A stretch of 64,000 nt of DNA from Diplolepis rosae. Taxonomy: Eukaryota > Arthropoda > Insecta > Hymenoptera > Diplolepididae. The notes beneath the pieces were generated by a model. It worked only from the letters and a program-made list of their open reading frames with translations, did not search any database and had not been told where the DNA came from. The stretch lies in the NCBI GenBank assembly GCA_030998225.1, contig JAPYXD010000553.1, positions 620,001 to 684,000 of the forward strand, written 5' to 3'. Position 1 is the stretch's first letter. Each line of letters starts with the position of its first letter. Below, piece after piece: positions 10,316-21,227 of this stretch. A program made the position numbers and the translations under genes.

Positions 10316-13300
10316 AGTTCCTGCAGCTCAACCTCGGAAGGGGGAGGGATGCCCAGGACCTCCTGATGCAGACTGCCAGGGAGAGGGGGGCCGATGTACT
10401 GCTCATTAGTGAGCAGTACAAGTGGTCCGAAAACTCTGCTTGGTATCAGGATGCATCAAGGAGGGCCGGCATTCTTGTTTGTAACCCTGATTTGGGCGTC
10501 GGAGACTTCCTGGAGACCGACGCGGGGTTCGTTTGGGTGGAGGTGGCGGGTGTGCGTGTGTACAGCTGTTACTTCTCCCCCGGCGATCCCTTCGATGTCT
10601 TTGAGACCCAGATCCTCCTCCTTGAGGAAAGCCTCAGTGAGGACATCGGGCGATCCCTCATAGGGGGTGACTTCAACAGTAAGTCGCCCGAGTGGGGTGA
10701 GGCTCGCCTAGATAGGAGGGGAATCTTGGTTGGCGAGATGGTCGCTAGGAACGACCTGATCGTCCTGAATCAGGGCGGGGATTTCACGTTCAGACGAGGG
10801 GCGGGGGGGTCAATAATTGACCTCACGATCGCCGCACCTCGCCTCGCTTCAAGGATAAGCGACTGGTCGGTCCTCGAGGTAATAACCTTGAGTGACCACC
10901 GGTGCATCGAATTTAGTCTAGAACAAGGGTGTCAAGCGGCGGAAAAGGGTAGGGGCGGCGAAGGAAGGAGCCCCTCCTGGAACACGAGACGACTCAGTAG
11001 GGAAAGACTTCGCGAACACCTTGAAGAAACCAGGCTCATCGATGAGCTTGGTTGGGTCTGCCCTGCTGGATCGTACGAAGCTGCTGTGCGCTCGGTGAGG
11101 CAGAAAGTGGTCGCGGCTTGTGACTACTCGATGCCTCGCCGTAAGCGCAGGCAAGCCAGGGGTTCGATGTACTGGTGGAACGACCAGTTGGCAGCCCTAC
11201 GTCGAGAATGCCTCGCAGCGCGGCGAAAATTCACCCGTTCAAAGGGGGATGCTACGCTGCACGAGGCATGGAAAGGGGCAAAAACAGCTTTGAGGCGAGG
11301 CATAAAGAAAAGCCGACTTCAATGCTGGAAAGACCTGATCGGTGAGGTCGAGAAGGATCCATGGGGTCTCGCCTTCAAAATAGTCACCAAGAGATTGGTG
11401 ACTAGAAGAAAGACCCCGGGCCTGGATAATCCCGATAGAGTCAAGTACATTGTGCGAAGCTTGTTTCCACACGTGGAGCCGTTCCAAAGACAGGACCGAA
11501 GTTCCTGCGTGGTCCGGCGCGAAGAACTCTTCACTCTCGAAGAACTAAAGAGAGCGGGTGGAAGGCTTAAGGCAAATACAGCGCCGGGTATCGACGGGGT
11601 GCCGAACGAGATCCTCAAAGAAGTGATCGGGGCGTACCCAGAGATCCTCCTAGAAGCCTTTAACCTCTGTCTTCGGGAGGGAAGGTTCTTCGCAGATTGG
11701 AAGAAGCAGAGGTTGGTCCTGCTGAGGAAAGGCAACAAACCTCTAGGGGTTGCCTCGTCGTATAGACCAATATGCTTATTGGATACGATGGGGAAGCTTC
11801 TGGAGGAGTTGATTCTACAACGGCTTCAGGCTCTCTTGGTCGGGGAGAACGGGCTCTCGGAAAACCAGTTCGGATTCAGGAAAGGCAGGTCCACTGTGGA
11901 CGCCATCCAAGCTGTGGTTAACATCGCCACAAATGCAAGAAAAGGAACTGGTAAGCGTAAGGGATTCTGTGCGTTGATTAGCATTGACATACGCAATGCG
12001 TTCAATACCGCGAGATGGAACATCTGCATCGAGGCGATGGTGCGGAAAAAGGTTCCAGACTACCTGTTGCGAATGATAGATGACTATCTGAGCGACAGGT
12101 GGGTGATATATGAGGGCGACAAATGGTCTCTCAAGGAGGAGATGACATGTGGCGCCCCTCAAGGGTCGCGGGTGGGTCCACTCGTTTGGAACGTCATGTA
12201 CGACGATTTCCTGCGCATGGACCTGCCTGCTGGAACGAGCATCGTCGGCTTCGCGGATGACGCACTTGTCGTGTGCGCCGCTGACGACGTCGGAATCCTA
12301 GAGCTGAGGATCAATGAAAGTCTGTGGCGAGCGAAGCGCTGGTTGGATGGCAGAGGTCTTAAAATGGCCCCTGAGAAAACCGAGGCTTTGCTCGTTACGG
12401 ACAGGAGATCCTTCCAATACCCGAGGATCGTTCTCGGAGAGCATGAAGTCGAGTGGAAAACAAGCATTAAGTACCTGGGGGTGCAGCTGGATCGTAGGCT
12501 TAGCTTTGGCGAACACCTAAAGATCGCAGCCGCCAAAGCCATCCAATGTGGAGCAAACTTGGCCCGGCTTATGCCAAACATTGGTGGACCCAGGGAAGCG
12601 AAAAGAAGATTGGTGGCGAGCGTGGTCCATTCGAAGCTGCTTTATGCAGCTCCGGTCTGGGCCAATGCCTTGCAAAACCATGCTATCCAGAAGATGCTGT
12701 TCTCGGCGCAGAGACTTGTCGCGCTGAGAATAGTTTCGGCATATAGAACTATCTCGACGAGCGCTGTGCTGGTCCTGGCGAGCGTCCCGCCAATAGATTT
12801 ATTGGCGGAGGAAAGGCAGGAAACCTTTCAGCTTCGCAAGGAGCTTACCTGCGCCGACCTGCAGGAAATCGCTCGCGCGAAGGAGGCCATCCGCGAGGAT
12901 GGAAGGCGCAGACTCGTCGAGAAATGGCAGATGAGATGGCATGGTGGGCAGACAGGGAGATGGACCAACCGCCTGATCCCGGAGCTCGCCACATGGCTGA
13001 ACAGAAAGCACGGGGAAGTTGGCTTTTACTTGGCACAAGCGCTCTCGGGCCATGGCTGTTTTAACGCGTACCTGAGGCGCTTTAAGAAGAGAGACGAGGA
13101 GACGTGTTGCTACTGCGATTCCCCGGTGGACAACGCAGAGCACGCACTCTTCGTCTGCGCAAAATGGGGTGTGGCTAGGGGGGTCCTCGGTCAGGCGGTG
13201 GGTTCCGAACTCACTCCTGAGACGATGGTCCCCCTCATGCTCCAGTCTGAACGGTTCTGGACGCTCATCGAGTCATTCGTCACACTTGTGATGAAGACGA

Positions 13301-13347
13301 GAGAGCTTGATGGGCGTCGAGAGCGAAACAACGGGGAGGGCCAGTAG
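10312..13347 (+). CDS. R1-clade ORF2: AP endonuclease and reverse transcriptase
   Basis: An uninterrupted frame of 1011 codons. The N-terminal endonuclease begins KFLQLNLGRGRDA and has ISEQYKW, GGDFNSKSPEWG (about residue 118) and SDHRCIEF (about 194), the catalytic landmarks of the APE type. The reverse transcriptase has NTAPGIDGVPNE, RPICLLDTMGK, NQFGFRKGRST, SIDIRNAFN (about 556) and GFADDALVV (about 646), so the catalytic aspartates are present. Near the C-terminus, CCYCDSPVDNAEHALFVC (about 931-948) is the CCHC motif usual in this clade. The overlap codon at 10312 is TTG, not ATG. The first in-frame ATG is about 10363. The protein would nick the target and copy the RNA in place. Confidence 0.93.
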   Translation: MKFLQLNLGRGRDAQDLLMQTARERGADVLLISEQYKWSENSAWYQDASRRAGILVCNPDLGVGDFLETDAGFVWVEVAGVRVYSCYFSPGDPFDVFETQILLLEESLSEDIGRSLIGGDFNSKSPEWGEARLDRRGILVGEMVARNDLIVLNQGGDFTFRRGAGGSIIDLTIAAPRLASRISDWSVLEVITLSDHRCIEFSLEQGCQAAEKGRGGEGRSPSWNTRRLSRERLREHLEETRLIDELGWVCPAGSYEAAVRSVRQKVVAACDYSMPRRKRRQARGSMYWWNDQLAALRRECLAARRKFTRSKGDATLHEAWKGAKTALRRGIKKSRLQCWKDLIGEVEKDPWGLAFKIVTKRLVTRRKTPGLDNPDRVKYIVRSLFPHVEPFQRQDRSSCVVRREELFTLEELKRAGGRLKANTAPGIDGVPNEILKEVIGAYPEILLEAFNLCLREGRFFADWKKQRLVLLRKGNKPLGVASSYRPICLLDTMGKLLEELILQRLQALLVGENGLSENQFGFRKGRSTVDAIQAVVNIATNARKGTGKRKGFCALISIDIRNAFNTARWNICIEAMVRKKVPDYLLRMIDDYLSDRWVIYEGDKWSLKEEMTCGAPQGSRVGPLVWNVMYDDFLRMDLPAGTSIVGFADDALVVCAADDVGILELRINESLWRAKRWLDGRGLKMAPEKTEALLVTDRRSFQYPRIVLGEHEVEWKTSIKYLGVQLDRRLSFGEHLKIAAAKAIQCGANLARLMPNIGGPREAKRRLVASVVHSKLLYAAPVWANALQNHAIQKMLFSAQRLVALRIVSAYRTISTSAVLVLASVPPIDLLAEERQETFQLRKELTCADLQEIARAKEAIREDGRRRLVEKWQMRWHGGQTGRWTNRLIPELATWLNRKHGEVGFYLAQALSGHGCFNAYLRRFKKRDEETCCYCDSPVDNAEHALFVCAKWGVARGVLGQAVGSELTPETMVPLMLQSERFWTLIESFVTLVMKTRELDGRRERNNGEGQ

Positions 13348-13697
13348 AAATCGCATCGGGGCCTGCACCCGCGACCCTGAGTCTCGGGGCAGACTTGACT
13401 GTCCGCGTCGTTCGGGGAAGGAATCTGTTTGTTTCTCCCCTGGGTGGCGCGGCTAGTCGGTTATCCTAGTGGGCGTGTGGCCGCGGGTGGAAGTTCCGAG
13501 CGAACGGATGACGGAAGAGTCGTAAGCGACTTTAATGGAACCAACCACCCGTGAAGTTTAAAGCCGAAAGGCGGTTCCGCGTGTGGTGTATTGGTTCGAG
13601 AGAGGGGGTTTTTTGGTTTTAACAGGTATGCCTAGACCCTTCCTAGGAGAGTCCTGTACAACGTCTATAAAAGATTTTGCCATTTTTCCTCCTCACC

Positions 13698-13722
<25 letters not shown>
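13348..13722 (+). other. R1-clade 3' untranslated region and poly(A) tail
   Basis: Non-coding GC-rich sequence after the ORF2 stop, ending in an uninterrupted A run that meets the right copy of the target duplication at 13723. Confidence 0.85.
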
Positions 13723-13728
<6 letters not shown>

Positions 13729-13977
13729 TTAATATATCTATAAACATATATCTATAAATAGTAGTAGTAGTATGGTATTCTATGGAGTGCCTAAGGGTTT
13801 TTGACCTGTCGTATATGGCGTTGATATTACGTTTTACTATGATTTTCTATCTCAAAGAAAGACTTATGTTAGGATGTGAGATAAATTAAATTGGTGTTTT
13901 TGTCTCCTTCCGGAGGACCCCAAGATTCTTCCTCCGTTACTTTTTGCTTGTCAAGAAGTCGCTTATTTCTTTCTAAG
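13723..13977. other. Errantivirus flank between two insertions
   Basis: About 250 bases of AT-rich DNA left between the R1-clade and pogo-like insertions. No gene is seen. Confidence 0.4.
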
Positions 13978-15178
13978 GTAAAAGCACTAATAGCCAGACA
14001 GTACTCAATAGCCGGACAGAGCCATGCATTTTTCTCAAAATTAGCGACTTATGAATCACTTATCGCTATTTTGGTGTACCATATACAAACCTCGAAACGT
14101 ACACTTTAAAAAAGTGAAAAATTTGTTGAATTAGAAATTAAAACTTCGCTAAGAAAAAAAATTTCTTTACTGAAGCACAAGGCTGATCGAAATGTAGCGA
14201 AATCTGCTCTATAAACTAACTAACGCGTTGTCTTTGTTAAGCAAATAACATTCACATTTACCTTCATTTGACATTTTAATATGTGTTAGACTAAAGTAAA
14301 ATGCTTTATATAAACCATAATATTTTTCAAAATTAAAAAATATTTACCTTTAATTAAATATTTTAAATCTGGTTATTAGATCAATGAATATTCGTTCTGC
14401 CTAATAACCGAACGCGTGCCCGGCGTTACATTGCACTGCTTTTTGAGGAAGAAACAGGAAGAGACAGAGAAGAAAGAAGCTACATTAAAAAAAAAAAAAC
14501 AAGAACAGAAAGAGAAAAAAGAAGCTGCATTAAAGGAAAAACAGGAATTGCAAGAAAAAAGAGAAGCCACGTTAGAGGAAAATCAAAAGCAGAATCAAAA
14601 GAAAAAATCTTTGAAAAGAAAGAAAGAAGAATGAAACAAAAAACCAGCAAAAAAACGAAGAAGCAGAAGTGTTAAATAAATATTCTATTATGTAAATATA
14701 AAGCAAAGTTCATAGAAAAAAAATTGGCAAAATAAATTAAACTTATTCAATAGACCTCAAAAGAATAAAGTTCTTTAACAATTCTATTTGTAAAATCTTT
14801 TAAATATTTTTGTTTACAAGCGTAGACCTAAAAAATGTTTCCGTAAATATTTCCCAGTGTTTATTATGCTTGAAAAATACCAAATCCATGTCAATCAAAT
14901 TATAACATTCTCTTGTCCGAGTATTGGTGCATCGCTGTCCGGCTATTGGATCAATTCAGTTTTCCCGTCCGGCAATTGGCTTCAGAGCATTATTTAATGA
15001 AGAGAATTATTAAAATGGATTATTTAGATTTAACATAACTCTGGACTTTTTGTTATAGTAGGGAGGACGCATACATCAAAATAATCGCGGCAATTCTGGA
15101 TTCCGCATCCCATTTAGAACGACTAATACAGAAAATTGAATGACATTTCCTTAGACGTCCAGCTATTGGTGCTTTTAC
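13978..15178. mobile_element. Pogo-like DNA element with repeated subterminal sites
   Basis: The left end GTAAAAGCACTAATAGC and right end GCTATTGGTGCTTTTAC (to 15178) are inverted repeats in which TA at 13979-13980 and 15176-15177 fits a TA target duplication. The motif CAATAGCCGGACAG recurs near the left end (about 13984 and 14002) and inverted on the right (about 14918, 14932, 14967, 15157), like transposase binding sites. A Lys/Glu-rich frame (14416-14634) resembles the charged tail of CENP-B/pogo-type transposases, but no catalytic domain is visible. Confidence 0.65.
14416..14634 (+). pseudogene. Possible C-terminal tail of a pogo-type transposase
   Basis: A 72-codon frame of almost pure Lys/Glu/Gln repeats of the KKKQEQKEKKEAAL type. 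The composition and the position within a pogo-like element suggest the charged C-terminal tail of a CENP-B/pogo transposase. Low-complexity A-rich DNA would give the same reading by chance, so this is weak. Confidence 0.25.
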
Positions 15179-15381
15179 GTTACTTGTTTTTTACAAACTG
15201 CCATAGTGTGGCTACTTAAAAAGCAATATTCACAACAATTCTGCGATTTATATAATTTAATCAATGAAGTTGCCGGATTATCTAGGCATATTACGTAACT
15301 TTCATCTGTCCAATTACATATATTTTTTTCTTTGCTAAAGAAATACATTTTTCCGAGAATAAATAAAATTTTCTTCGCGGC

Positions 15382-16350
15382 CTAATGTTCCGCGCTACGT
15401 ATTTTAATCTCCCCGTCGCTTAAAGCACTGAATTTCTTTCCGCGTTTTTGATCTGCTTCCTTGGATGGTGGGATGCTAATAATCGACACAATTTTCCTGG
15501 AAAAGAAAATTGTGGTTTTTACAAGGGTGTAGGGTCCATGGTATTTATCATCTAATTTTCCGTATGTTTTAGCTTCCTTTTTGACATAGACCTGATCTCC
15601 TACATTCCCTAAGAATGGCTTCACCTTGCGATCATCGATTTCTTTTGAATTTTCTCTTGTGGTGATCCAATTTCTAGCTGCTATTAATTTTATTTCGGAT
15701 AATCTTAATATAATTTCATGCAGATAGGTCCCGTAGTTTTCTAGTTTCTCGGGATAAATATCAGGTATAGGGACGGCTATGTAGTACTTGGATACATTGT
15801 CCTGCATGGTGAGAATATGTTTGTTACCGTCAGGGATGGTAGGCAATTTCCCACTGTGTCTAGGGATATTTTGTCGAAGGTGTCGAGAGGTGTATCGGTG
15901 ATTACAATGGGTTCGTGGATTTTAGCCCTCACAATTTTTTGTTTTTGGCAAATGTCACATTTTCTGACAAATTCAGTAACTTGATCCTGAATTCCTGGTC
16001 ACATATGCCTTTCTCTAATTCTTCGATGTGTTTTATTTATACCTTTGTGGCCCCTAATTACACTCTCGCGGTTTTCCGAAATAATTTGAGCGCGTAGCTC
16101 CTCTGGGGGTATATTTATGTTGCCGTAACATATTGTTCTCTCTATTTTGGAGTTAGCGAATTCTTGTGTTAATAGTTCACGTAGTTTTCCTTCTGGTAAT
16201 GTATTGCTAATGTCTCCATATTTTGAAATACGAAACTCCGAGATATTTTCTCTCTCTAAAGCTATTCTTAAATTATATATGGCTATTTTAACATATTCTT
16301 CGTTTATATCCTCAAAATGGTTTTGTTTAATTATTTATGAGTAAGTATGT
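15382..16350 (-). pseudogene. pol: Errantivirus-like integrase, internally deleted
   Basis: On the minus strand the HHCC zinc-binding region is readable, with GHKGINKTHRRIRERH followed by CDICQKQKIVRAK. A stop sits where a Trp is normal in the WPG motif (about 16000). The catalytic core starts with KISLDTVGKLPTIPDGNKH (first catalytic Asp) and LTMQDN but after about 15750 jumps to the C-terminal domain, with GDQVYVKKEAKT and KYHGPYTLVK (GPY/F module, to 15382). Most of the core, including the other catalytic acids, is missing. This is the family that joins element DNA to the host chromosome; this copy cannot. Confidence 0.8.
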
Positions 16351-16369
16351 GTTAAAATTTCTACGAAGA

Positions 16370-17397
16370 GTGATCAGCACCTCTCCTAGTTTTGGTTTCC
16401 TATCCTTGAGATCCTGGGGGTCAACTGTTCCCAAGTCCACAAGTAGTCGGCTCACAAGGGTGGCAAACTCATAGTCAGCCGAGAGAAAATGTACATAGTT
16501 ACCTTACAAATAAGTGAGATTCTCTCGGCTGCTATTTAGACTGACCTGCACATTTTTACTACTGCAGGTGTCAGTTCCACTGGGCATTTCACAGCCTCTA
16601 GGCACTGCTGGAGGGATACCAGTAATTGATGGTCGCGAATGGTCAGAGGGCAAACTAGTGATATCCGTACTAAGTTCGCTATCTAGCGTTTTTGGAAACA
16701 GCGTGGAAATAGCCTTGGGTTTCCTCAGTGTTGAGGGGGTATATTTCCGTAAAGCATCGGGGGATGAAGTTATTCCAGGGTCAAAAGTAACACTTTTTCT
16801 GGTTTATGTATGTAGATTGCTGGTAGAGACGTTTTCGTCTGAAGATGAAATACCAGAGTCCAGATTTTCCTTATCTTCGTAATTCATTATTTTTCCTTTT
16901 TCATAAGTCTCTTTTAGTAATTATTCAGCTATTTTGATAGCTGATTAAATCATTTTCGTGACTTCGGTCTCGCTTTCACGTTCCAATTCTTCAATAGCAT
17001 CGAGGAGCTCTTGGTTATCTTCCCCTTCAGAGACTTCTGTGACTTCAAGAAGCGGGGCTTCATTATCCATCTCTGTTCTTTCCAGACAGTTTTCATAGGC
17101 CTTCAAAGATTGTTCGAATAGTGGAAATGATTTTTCCATATTTTCTCTAGTAGGCTTCGATTTTTCTTGTTCCAACTGATCTTTCTCCTGATCTTCTGTT
17201 GTACTATCTTCGCTGTCACTGGGTGACGGACTCACCATTTTAATGGGTCCTGTTTGCTCTTTTTCTGTTATAGGGGTTGATTCCTCCTGGTCTTCTGGGA
17301 AGAATTCGGTTGAACACTCTGGTGCTTTCGCAGGTGCACTTTTCGGTATTGTTGATGGTGGGTACGCTTCAGGTGGCAAGTTCAAGCTCGGCAGCAC
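16370..17397 (-). pseudogene. pol: Acidic linker between RNase H and integrase
   Basis: A 150-codon open stretch (16945-17397) rich in Glu, Ser and Pro leads into further minus-strand coding remnants down to about 16390. Those include SADYEFATLVSRLLVDLG and a DPQDLKDRKPKLGEV segment, which I associate with the extended linker of insect gypsy-type Pol. The latter may be a macro-domain-like fold, but this is from memory and untested. A plus-strand frame over the same bases (16514-16882) is only its shadow. Confidence 0.5.
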
Positions 17398-17739
17398 ACT
17401 TTTTCTCTTTCTGAGAGTTGGGGGTGGGTCTTGACCTCTTTCTGTTTCTTCTGAACTACTGTCCTCCTTATAGTCTGGTCGATTCTGAACTCGTTGAGTC
17501 TCTACCCGTCGCCGAATTAAGCGTTTACTAATAGCGCTCCTGTCCAGCTCGAATGATGTTGATGCGCTAGATTTGGACCTATAAAGAGGTGTTTTCTGGG
17601 GTTTGGAAGTAGGTGGTTCAGAGGGTGCAATCCTAAAAGTAAATACTTTTCTAGTTTGAACCGCAAGTTTATTTTTGGATTCGAACTCTGAAGTTTTTGG
17701 AACGAGTTTTCAGCTATTTTCCTCTCGTTTGTTAGCTTG

Positions 17740-18120
17740 CCTAGTCAGCCTGATTTGCATTTTAATTCGTATTCATAGTCTCTTAATTTTAGTCACCGTC
17801 GAATCATTCTTTGGCCTGGATCTTTCACAGAATCTATCCACCTCAGGGGTTCATGATCACTCATAAGTCTGAAATTTTCTTCCATAAATGCAGGGTCAGA
17901 ATTTGTTTACAGCGTAAAGGACCGCAAGGCATTTCTTCTCCGTTGTGGCCTGTCAATTTGTAATATTCAAAGGAAATGATTTCTCGTGGGGTAGTTCTAT
18001 TGCTAGGGCATTGCCTGTGGTGTTGATAGCGAATACGTGACAAATTTCATTTTAGTTGGTTACGGCTGCTTCACCTATTAGCACGCCTTCTGTGGTTTTT
18101 ATTAAGGGCAGGTACCCTTC
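17740..18120 (-). pseudogene. pol: RNase H remnant joined to the protease-RT junction
   Basis: Minus-strand pieces in shifting frames: a segment with the KTTEGVLIGEAAVTN pattern typical just after the protease, then directly the RNase H end (EKKCLAVLYAVNKFRPYLYG and SDHEPLRWIDSVKDPGQR). The reverse transcriptase core that should lie between them is gone. The joined region is broken by stops and frameshifts. Confidence 0.65.
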
Positions 18121-18122
18121 CT

Positions 18123-18632
18123 TTATTCTGTATTTATTACTGCTATTGGAATTACTTGTCGAGTCCTGGCTCTCACCTGAATGGGCCCTAGCATAGGTCC
18201 TTTGTAATCCGTGGTATTATCTAAAGCTACCCTACATTCATTGTCTACGCACGGTATAGGTTTGGTAGGGTTAGAATGTGTTACAATCATGTTATGCTGA
18301 AAGGATATTTCTACTTTTTCTTGTCGAATATATTCTCGTCCTAGTATTCCATCTCTGCTTATTGGGAAATCAGAATGCACTACATAAAAGGTAATTTTAG
18401 ATTTCATTAATGCAATGTTTACAGTACCTATGTTTGAAATTCTACTTTGTGTTATTCCTGTAATTTCTATTGCTTTATTACTTGAGCAATCAGGCACTAT
18501 TGGTGACGTAGGTCTCCTTATTATTCCTGTTGGTCCTTGTCTGTGTTCTAGTGTTCTCTTCCTGTCCGGTGATGATGCGAACCTAACATGAGAGCTCGGG
18601 CTTCTACCCTTAGATCCTGCATAAGAAAACAC
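18123..18632 (-). pseudogene. pol: Retropepsin-like protease region of the errantivirus-like Pol
   Basis: A 169-codon frame. The C-terminal half has DGILGREYIRQEKVEISF, the ILG-type second signature of retroviral aspartic proteases, then a linker ending ARTRQVIPI. I do not see a clear DTG active-site motif, so the N-terminal half of the domain may be missing. Upstream (to the right) no gag is found. Confidence 0.55.
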
Positions 18633-18640
18633 TGAAATTT

Positions 18641-19605
18641 GCTGTAAATTTTATTTTATTTTCATAACTCAATAGATGATATATTACACTAAAGTGAATG
18701 CTCTTTTTTTACACTAATAATTCATTTATAAGGCGATATTTTAGTTTTTAGTTTACCATGCGATTTCCAGTGGGATGGGCCGTGGCTCTCGCACTCGCTT
18801 CAACGCGATTTTCGTCAACAATCTTGTCACGGTTTTGATTACTTCGCTCAATATTTGCTTTCCGCACACATTCTCTCCTTGTTAATTCTTTTTTCTTTAT
18901 GAATCTACCTTTGTGTCTCACATCATCAGATATTTTTACAAACTAATCAAACAAGAACAACAATCGTAAAGCAGGTTATGTTTCTATACATGTGCACTTG
19001 AACATGGCGGACTAGAGGAGTGGAGAGAGTGCGAAGTTGCGACATTGCTTCTTTGGAAAGTCATATGGATGTGAATACGCAAACCGTTGAGAGATATATT
19101 TTTATTAATTTATCTATTATTTTCATTTACATCGCGAAACGGTCACAAATGTCAATCTTAATTAATTTTAGGATTTAACAACACAAAAGATTCGATGTAA
19201 ATCAAGAATATTTTTTACGCTCTTATATGTCTCACTAAGCCGCGATATAATCACCTTAATTAATCTACAAAATCACAGAAAATGTTCATTTTTAATGAAC
19301 AACAAAATTCTTCAACGTCACAGAATTTTAGAGATGCAAGATTGGACAAGCTAGACTCAATCACAAATTCTTGGACAATCTTTGCAATCAAGATTATTCT
19401 GTTAGTCAACAAAGTTAAAATGGAAGTTATAAACAATTACAATGCGAACACTTCGAAATTTGCCTTACCCAGTCGATCGTAATCGATGGTGACTGTCAAA
19501 CGAATCTAAAAAGGACTTATACTCTCCGTTACGCACGGGTTGTAGATATCAAATAGATAAATAATTACTACAAATAAACCATTATTTCTTCTTATAACCA
19601 GCAGT
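18641..19605. other. No gene recognised
   Basis: AT-rich sequence between the truncated errantivirus-like element and an X-family LTR fragment. A 66-codon frame (19282-19482) has no recognisable motif. Confidence 0.4.
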
Positions 19606-21227
19606 TTGCTCGTGTTAGGTAAATGCGACTTCGCAAAGTGTAATGTGGCTGGGGATAAAATAAGCAAATAACTATTGTAAATAAATTATTATTTATTCTT
19701 GTAACGTACGCGGAGATCATTCAAACGGTCGAAATTAGGCAATAAAGATATTGTCCATTTCCGTTTATTATTATGTGATGTCGTTGATCTTCTACTCTCG
19801 GACTTAGAGTGTATTTTACATGCCTACGTTTATTACTTTTGAAATTTTTAAGGAAATGGAGAGGTGCTTTTAAATAATTTTAGAATCGAATAGGCGAAAC
19901 ATCGCATTAATACACATTTTATTTAGTCTAATAAAAGAGAATTGCAAGAATCATGTGGACATTTTTGCATAGATTAAATCAGAAAAAGTAAATCAGAACG
20001 ATACAAAGTACGTTACCGCATTCTTGTGTTTATTCTAGTTCCTTAATTCTACCGGATGTCCTGGGAGCAAAAGCAAAGAAGGAGAACACGTTCTGGCTGC
20101 TGAAGTCCTGGAGAGTTGGGCCAAATTCGAGTTGAGACTGTCGTGGTTTCAAAAAGAGGGAACCGCTCTTGTTCTTACGTGACACACTCGCACACACATC
20201 CCTTTTTTCTATTGTTGGAGCTTATAGTTTTGAGGCGAGAAGGAGGTGGATGGCTTTTAACCAGAATGCAGACAGTACTTTTAAATTGTCTGCCCTTCAC
20301 CATTCTTGTCTCACAATAACCCTATTTATGGTTATAGACAATAGACACCTCGTCGTTTTGAGATTCGACGAGATGTCGATTTCCTTTTTCTAGTTAGTAC
20401 TTTGCTTACTAGATTTTTAGCTTCGGATCGCGACACACTATCGGTTCTGACGATCAATTGACCACCGGCGAGCTTGTTCATAATAAAAACCCGAACTTAG
20501 CAGTGACAGTATTTTTGAATACTCTCAGTATCACTATCCCGCGTTTGGCTTCCGTCGGAGAAAACATTTTTTTATTGTCAACGTCCGCCCAATTGCAATC
20601 CCCAATTTGAAGCCCTGGCTAGGTCTTTTTACGAAGCTAGGTAAACTAGCCAGGTAATAGGACGCGATTGTTCCGAACCGCGGACGGGAAAATGAGAGAA
20701 AAGTATTTTCTCTACTGTCCGAGTGGTTCTGGTTAGTACCAACCTGCTCGAGTAACTGCCAATTTGATTGAGTCTAGATTTACCTCGAAGACTCGTATCG
20801 ATGATGCTTAAGTGAGGAATTTTGATAATTTAGGATTTTCTAGGTGGGGTGATATTAGCAAGGAATTCATCCTGACCAGTGATTTCGCAATTACCGGATG
20901 TCTGAATACTTGGTAGCTTACTTTTGTTACCTGTTGCCAAGTGAATTTTGTATGGAGTGGCTATTTCTGATTTTGTTGAAATATTCGGATCATATTTAAT
21001 GGTACCAAAGTTTCAATAAATCGAACATCGAAGTTGGTTGATTAATTAAATCAATTCTATTGATTATTAATTGTGGACCCTGACATCTTAGTTATTTTTC
21101 ATAGTTTCAAAGAAAAATAATGGTCCAGATCTTTTTCAGAAATATCATATGCACTGGCCGTAATAACTTGTAACTATCCACGTTTTGTTAATTCTATTTC
21201 TATTGAAGCAACTTTACATATATATAT
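19606..21227 (-). repeat. Fragment of long LTR, family X, minus orientation
   Basis: Matches, with divergence, the same-strand order of 58075-60629. Shared blocks include the CTTCTACTCTCGGAC segment (19788), GACGAGATG-type sequence (about 20360), ACGTCCGCCC (about 20580) and the CGGACGGG block (about 20680). The left tip resembles the LTR end beside the primer-binding site of elements Y and Z. It stops where the gypsy-like element begins. Confidence 0.65.

Larger units (their letters stand above)
8156..13722 (+). mobile_element. Full-length R1-clade non-LTR retrotransposon
   Basis: Bounded by an exact 14-bp target duplication (AATATATTAATATA) at 8142-8155 and 13723-13736. Between them are a GC-rich 5' untranslated region, ORF1 with CCHC knuckles, ORF2 with an AP endonuclease and reverse transcriptase, a 3' untranslated region and a terminal poly(A) run (about 13700-13722). 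GC content is much higher than the flanks, so this is a recent arrival. R1-clade elements often have sequence-specific targets. This copy lies at the edge of an AAT microsatellite rather than in 28S rDNA. Confidence 0.93.
4900..18640 (-). mobile_element. Errantivirus-like endogenous retroelement, split by three later insertions
   Basis: Read on the minus strand from right to left, the order is aspartic protease (18632-18123), RNase H remnant, linker, integrase (to 15382), then env (6486 to about 4900). That is the gene order of insect errantiviruses (gypsy-type Metaviridae). Between pol and env lie a pogo-like element (13978-15178), an R1-clade element (8156-13722) and a foldback (6815-8037), each with its own ends, so they look like later insertions. 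Gag, the reverse transcriptase core and identifiable LTRs are missing. The element is inactive in several independent ways. Confidence 0.7.

Noticed and set aside
16514..16882. 122-codon plus-strand frame with signal-peptide-like start
   Set aside because: It is antisense to the linker of the errantivirus-like Pol, whose minus-strand reading is the meaningful one.
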